In this document: in pieces, positions 5,388 through 5,423 of the stretch
How positions within the stretch are numbered: position 1 is the stretch's first letter
Layout: each line of letters starts with the position of its first letter
From: Lachnospiraceae bacterium
GTDB taxonomy: Bacteria > Bacillota > Clostridia > Lachnospirales > Lachnospiraceae
Assembly: GCA_020860745.1 (NCBI GenBank)
Contig: JAJBTR010000181.1
Span: 1 to 5,423 of the forward strand
Reading direction: 5' to 3'
DNA length: 5,423 bases
Program-made: the position numbers and the translations under genes
The notes under the pieces: model-generated
Told to the model about the DNA's origin: nothing
What the model saw: only the letters and a program-made list of their open reading frames with translations
Databases searched by the model: none

Positions 5388-5416
5388 CGTCATCTGACGC
5401 ACTTCGCAGCAAGTGC
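5388..5416. repeat. Pair of short palindromes at the right end of the composite element
   Basis: CGTCA-TC-TGACG (5388-5399) is followed directly by GCACTT-CGCAGC-AAGTGC (5399-5416). The second shares GCACTTCGC and CGCAGCAA with 2048-2075. The two sites differ by 14 bases that lie between CGC copies at the first site. The element may continue past the window. Confidence 0.45.
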
Positions 5417-5423
5417 AGAGTAC

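Overview
The window looks like chromosomal DNA from a mid-GC, spore-forming Clostridia bacterium, most likely Lachnospiraceae. The taxonomic clues are strong AGGAGG-type ribosome binding sites, a lipoprotein CapA-family enzyme, a HEAT-repeat/RNA-methyltransferase fusion, and a SpoIIM-like sporulation gene beside a Nudix ADP-ribose pyrophosphatase. This placement is inferred from protein character, not from a search.

Layout from left to right. The minus strand carries the first 26 codons of adenine phosphoribosyltransferase (apt, 78 to beyond the left edge). Upstream of it is a small zinc-ribbon/two-helix membrane protein (590-168) with its own candidate promoter at 659-687. Next on the same strand come a CapA/PgsA-type metallophosphatase-like lipoprotein (1966-767) and a HEAT-like plus TRM11/RlmL-type methyltransferase (3755-2271, TTG start). 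A divergent gene on the plus strand (4062-4628) encodes a polytopic SpoIIM-like engulfment protein. It converges on a minus-strand Nudix hydrolase (5279-4710).

All four full-length minus-strand genes have their own leader or a sizeable gap, so the window reads as separate transcription units, apart from a possible zinc-ribbon/apt pair. The Nudix/SpoIIM adjacency recalls the nudF...spoIIM neighbourhood of Bacillus subtilis and supports the SpoIIM call. The genes are mostly housekeeping: purine salvage, RNA modification, nucleotide hydrolysis and sporulation, plus a surface lipoprotein.

The unusual material lies between genes. Three gaps (about 2040-2200, 3810-3920 and 5305-5416) are packed with inverted and direct repeats that do not look like simple intrinsic terminators. 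They include a hairpin with roughly 20-bp arms at 2130-2200, two hairpins bracketed by an 18/20 direct repeat at 3819-3918, and a run of four hairpins or palindromes in the Nudix leader. Two of these gaps share 8-9-base words in the same order. They are best read as dispersed REP-like or MITE-like elements, though a genome-wide search is needed to show that. I see no clear evidence for a new multi-gene system. No tRNA, rRNA, CRISPR array or transposase gene was seen.
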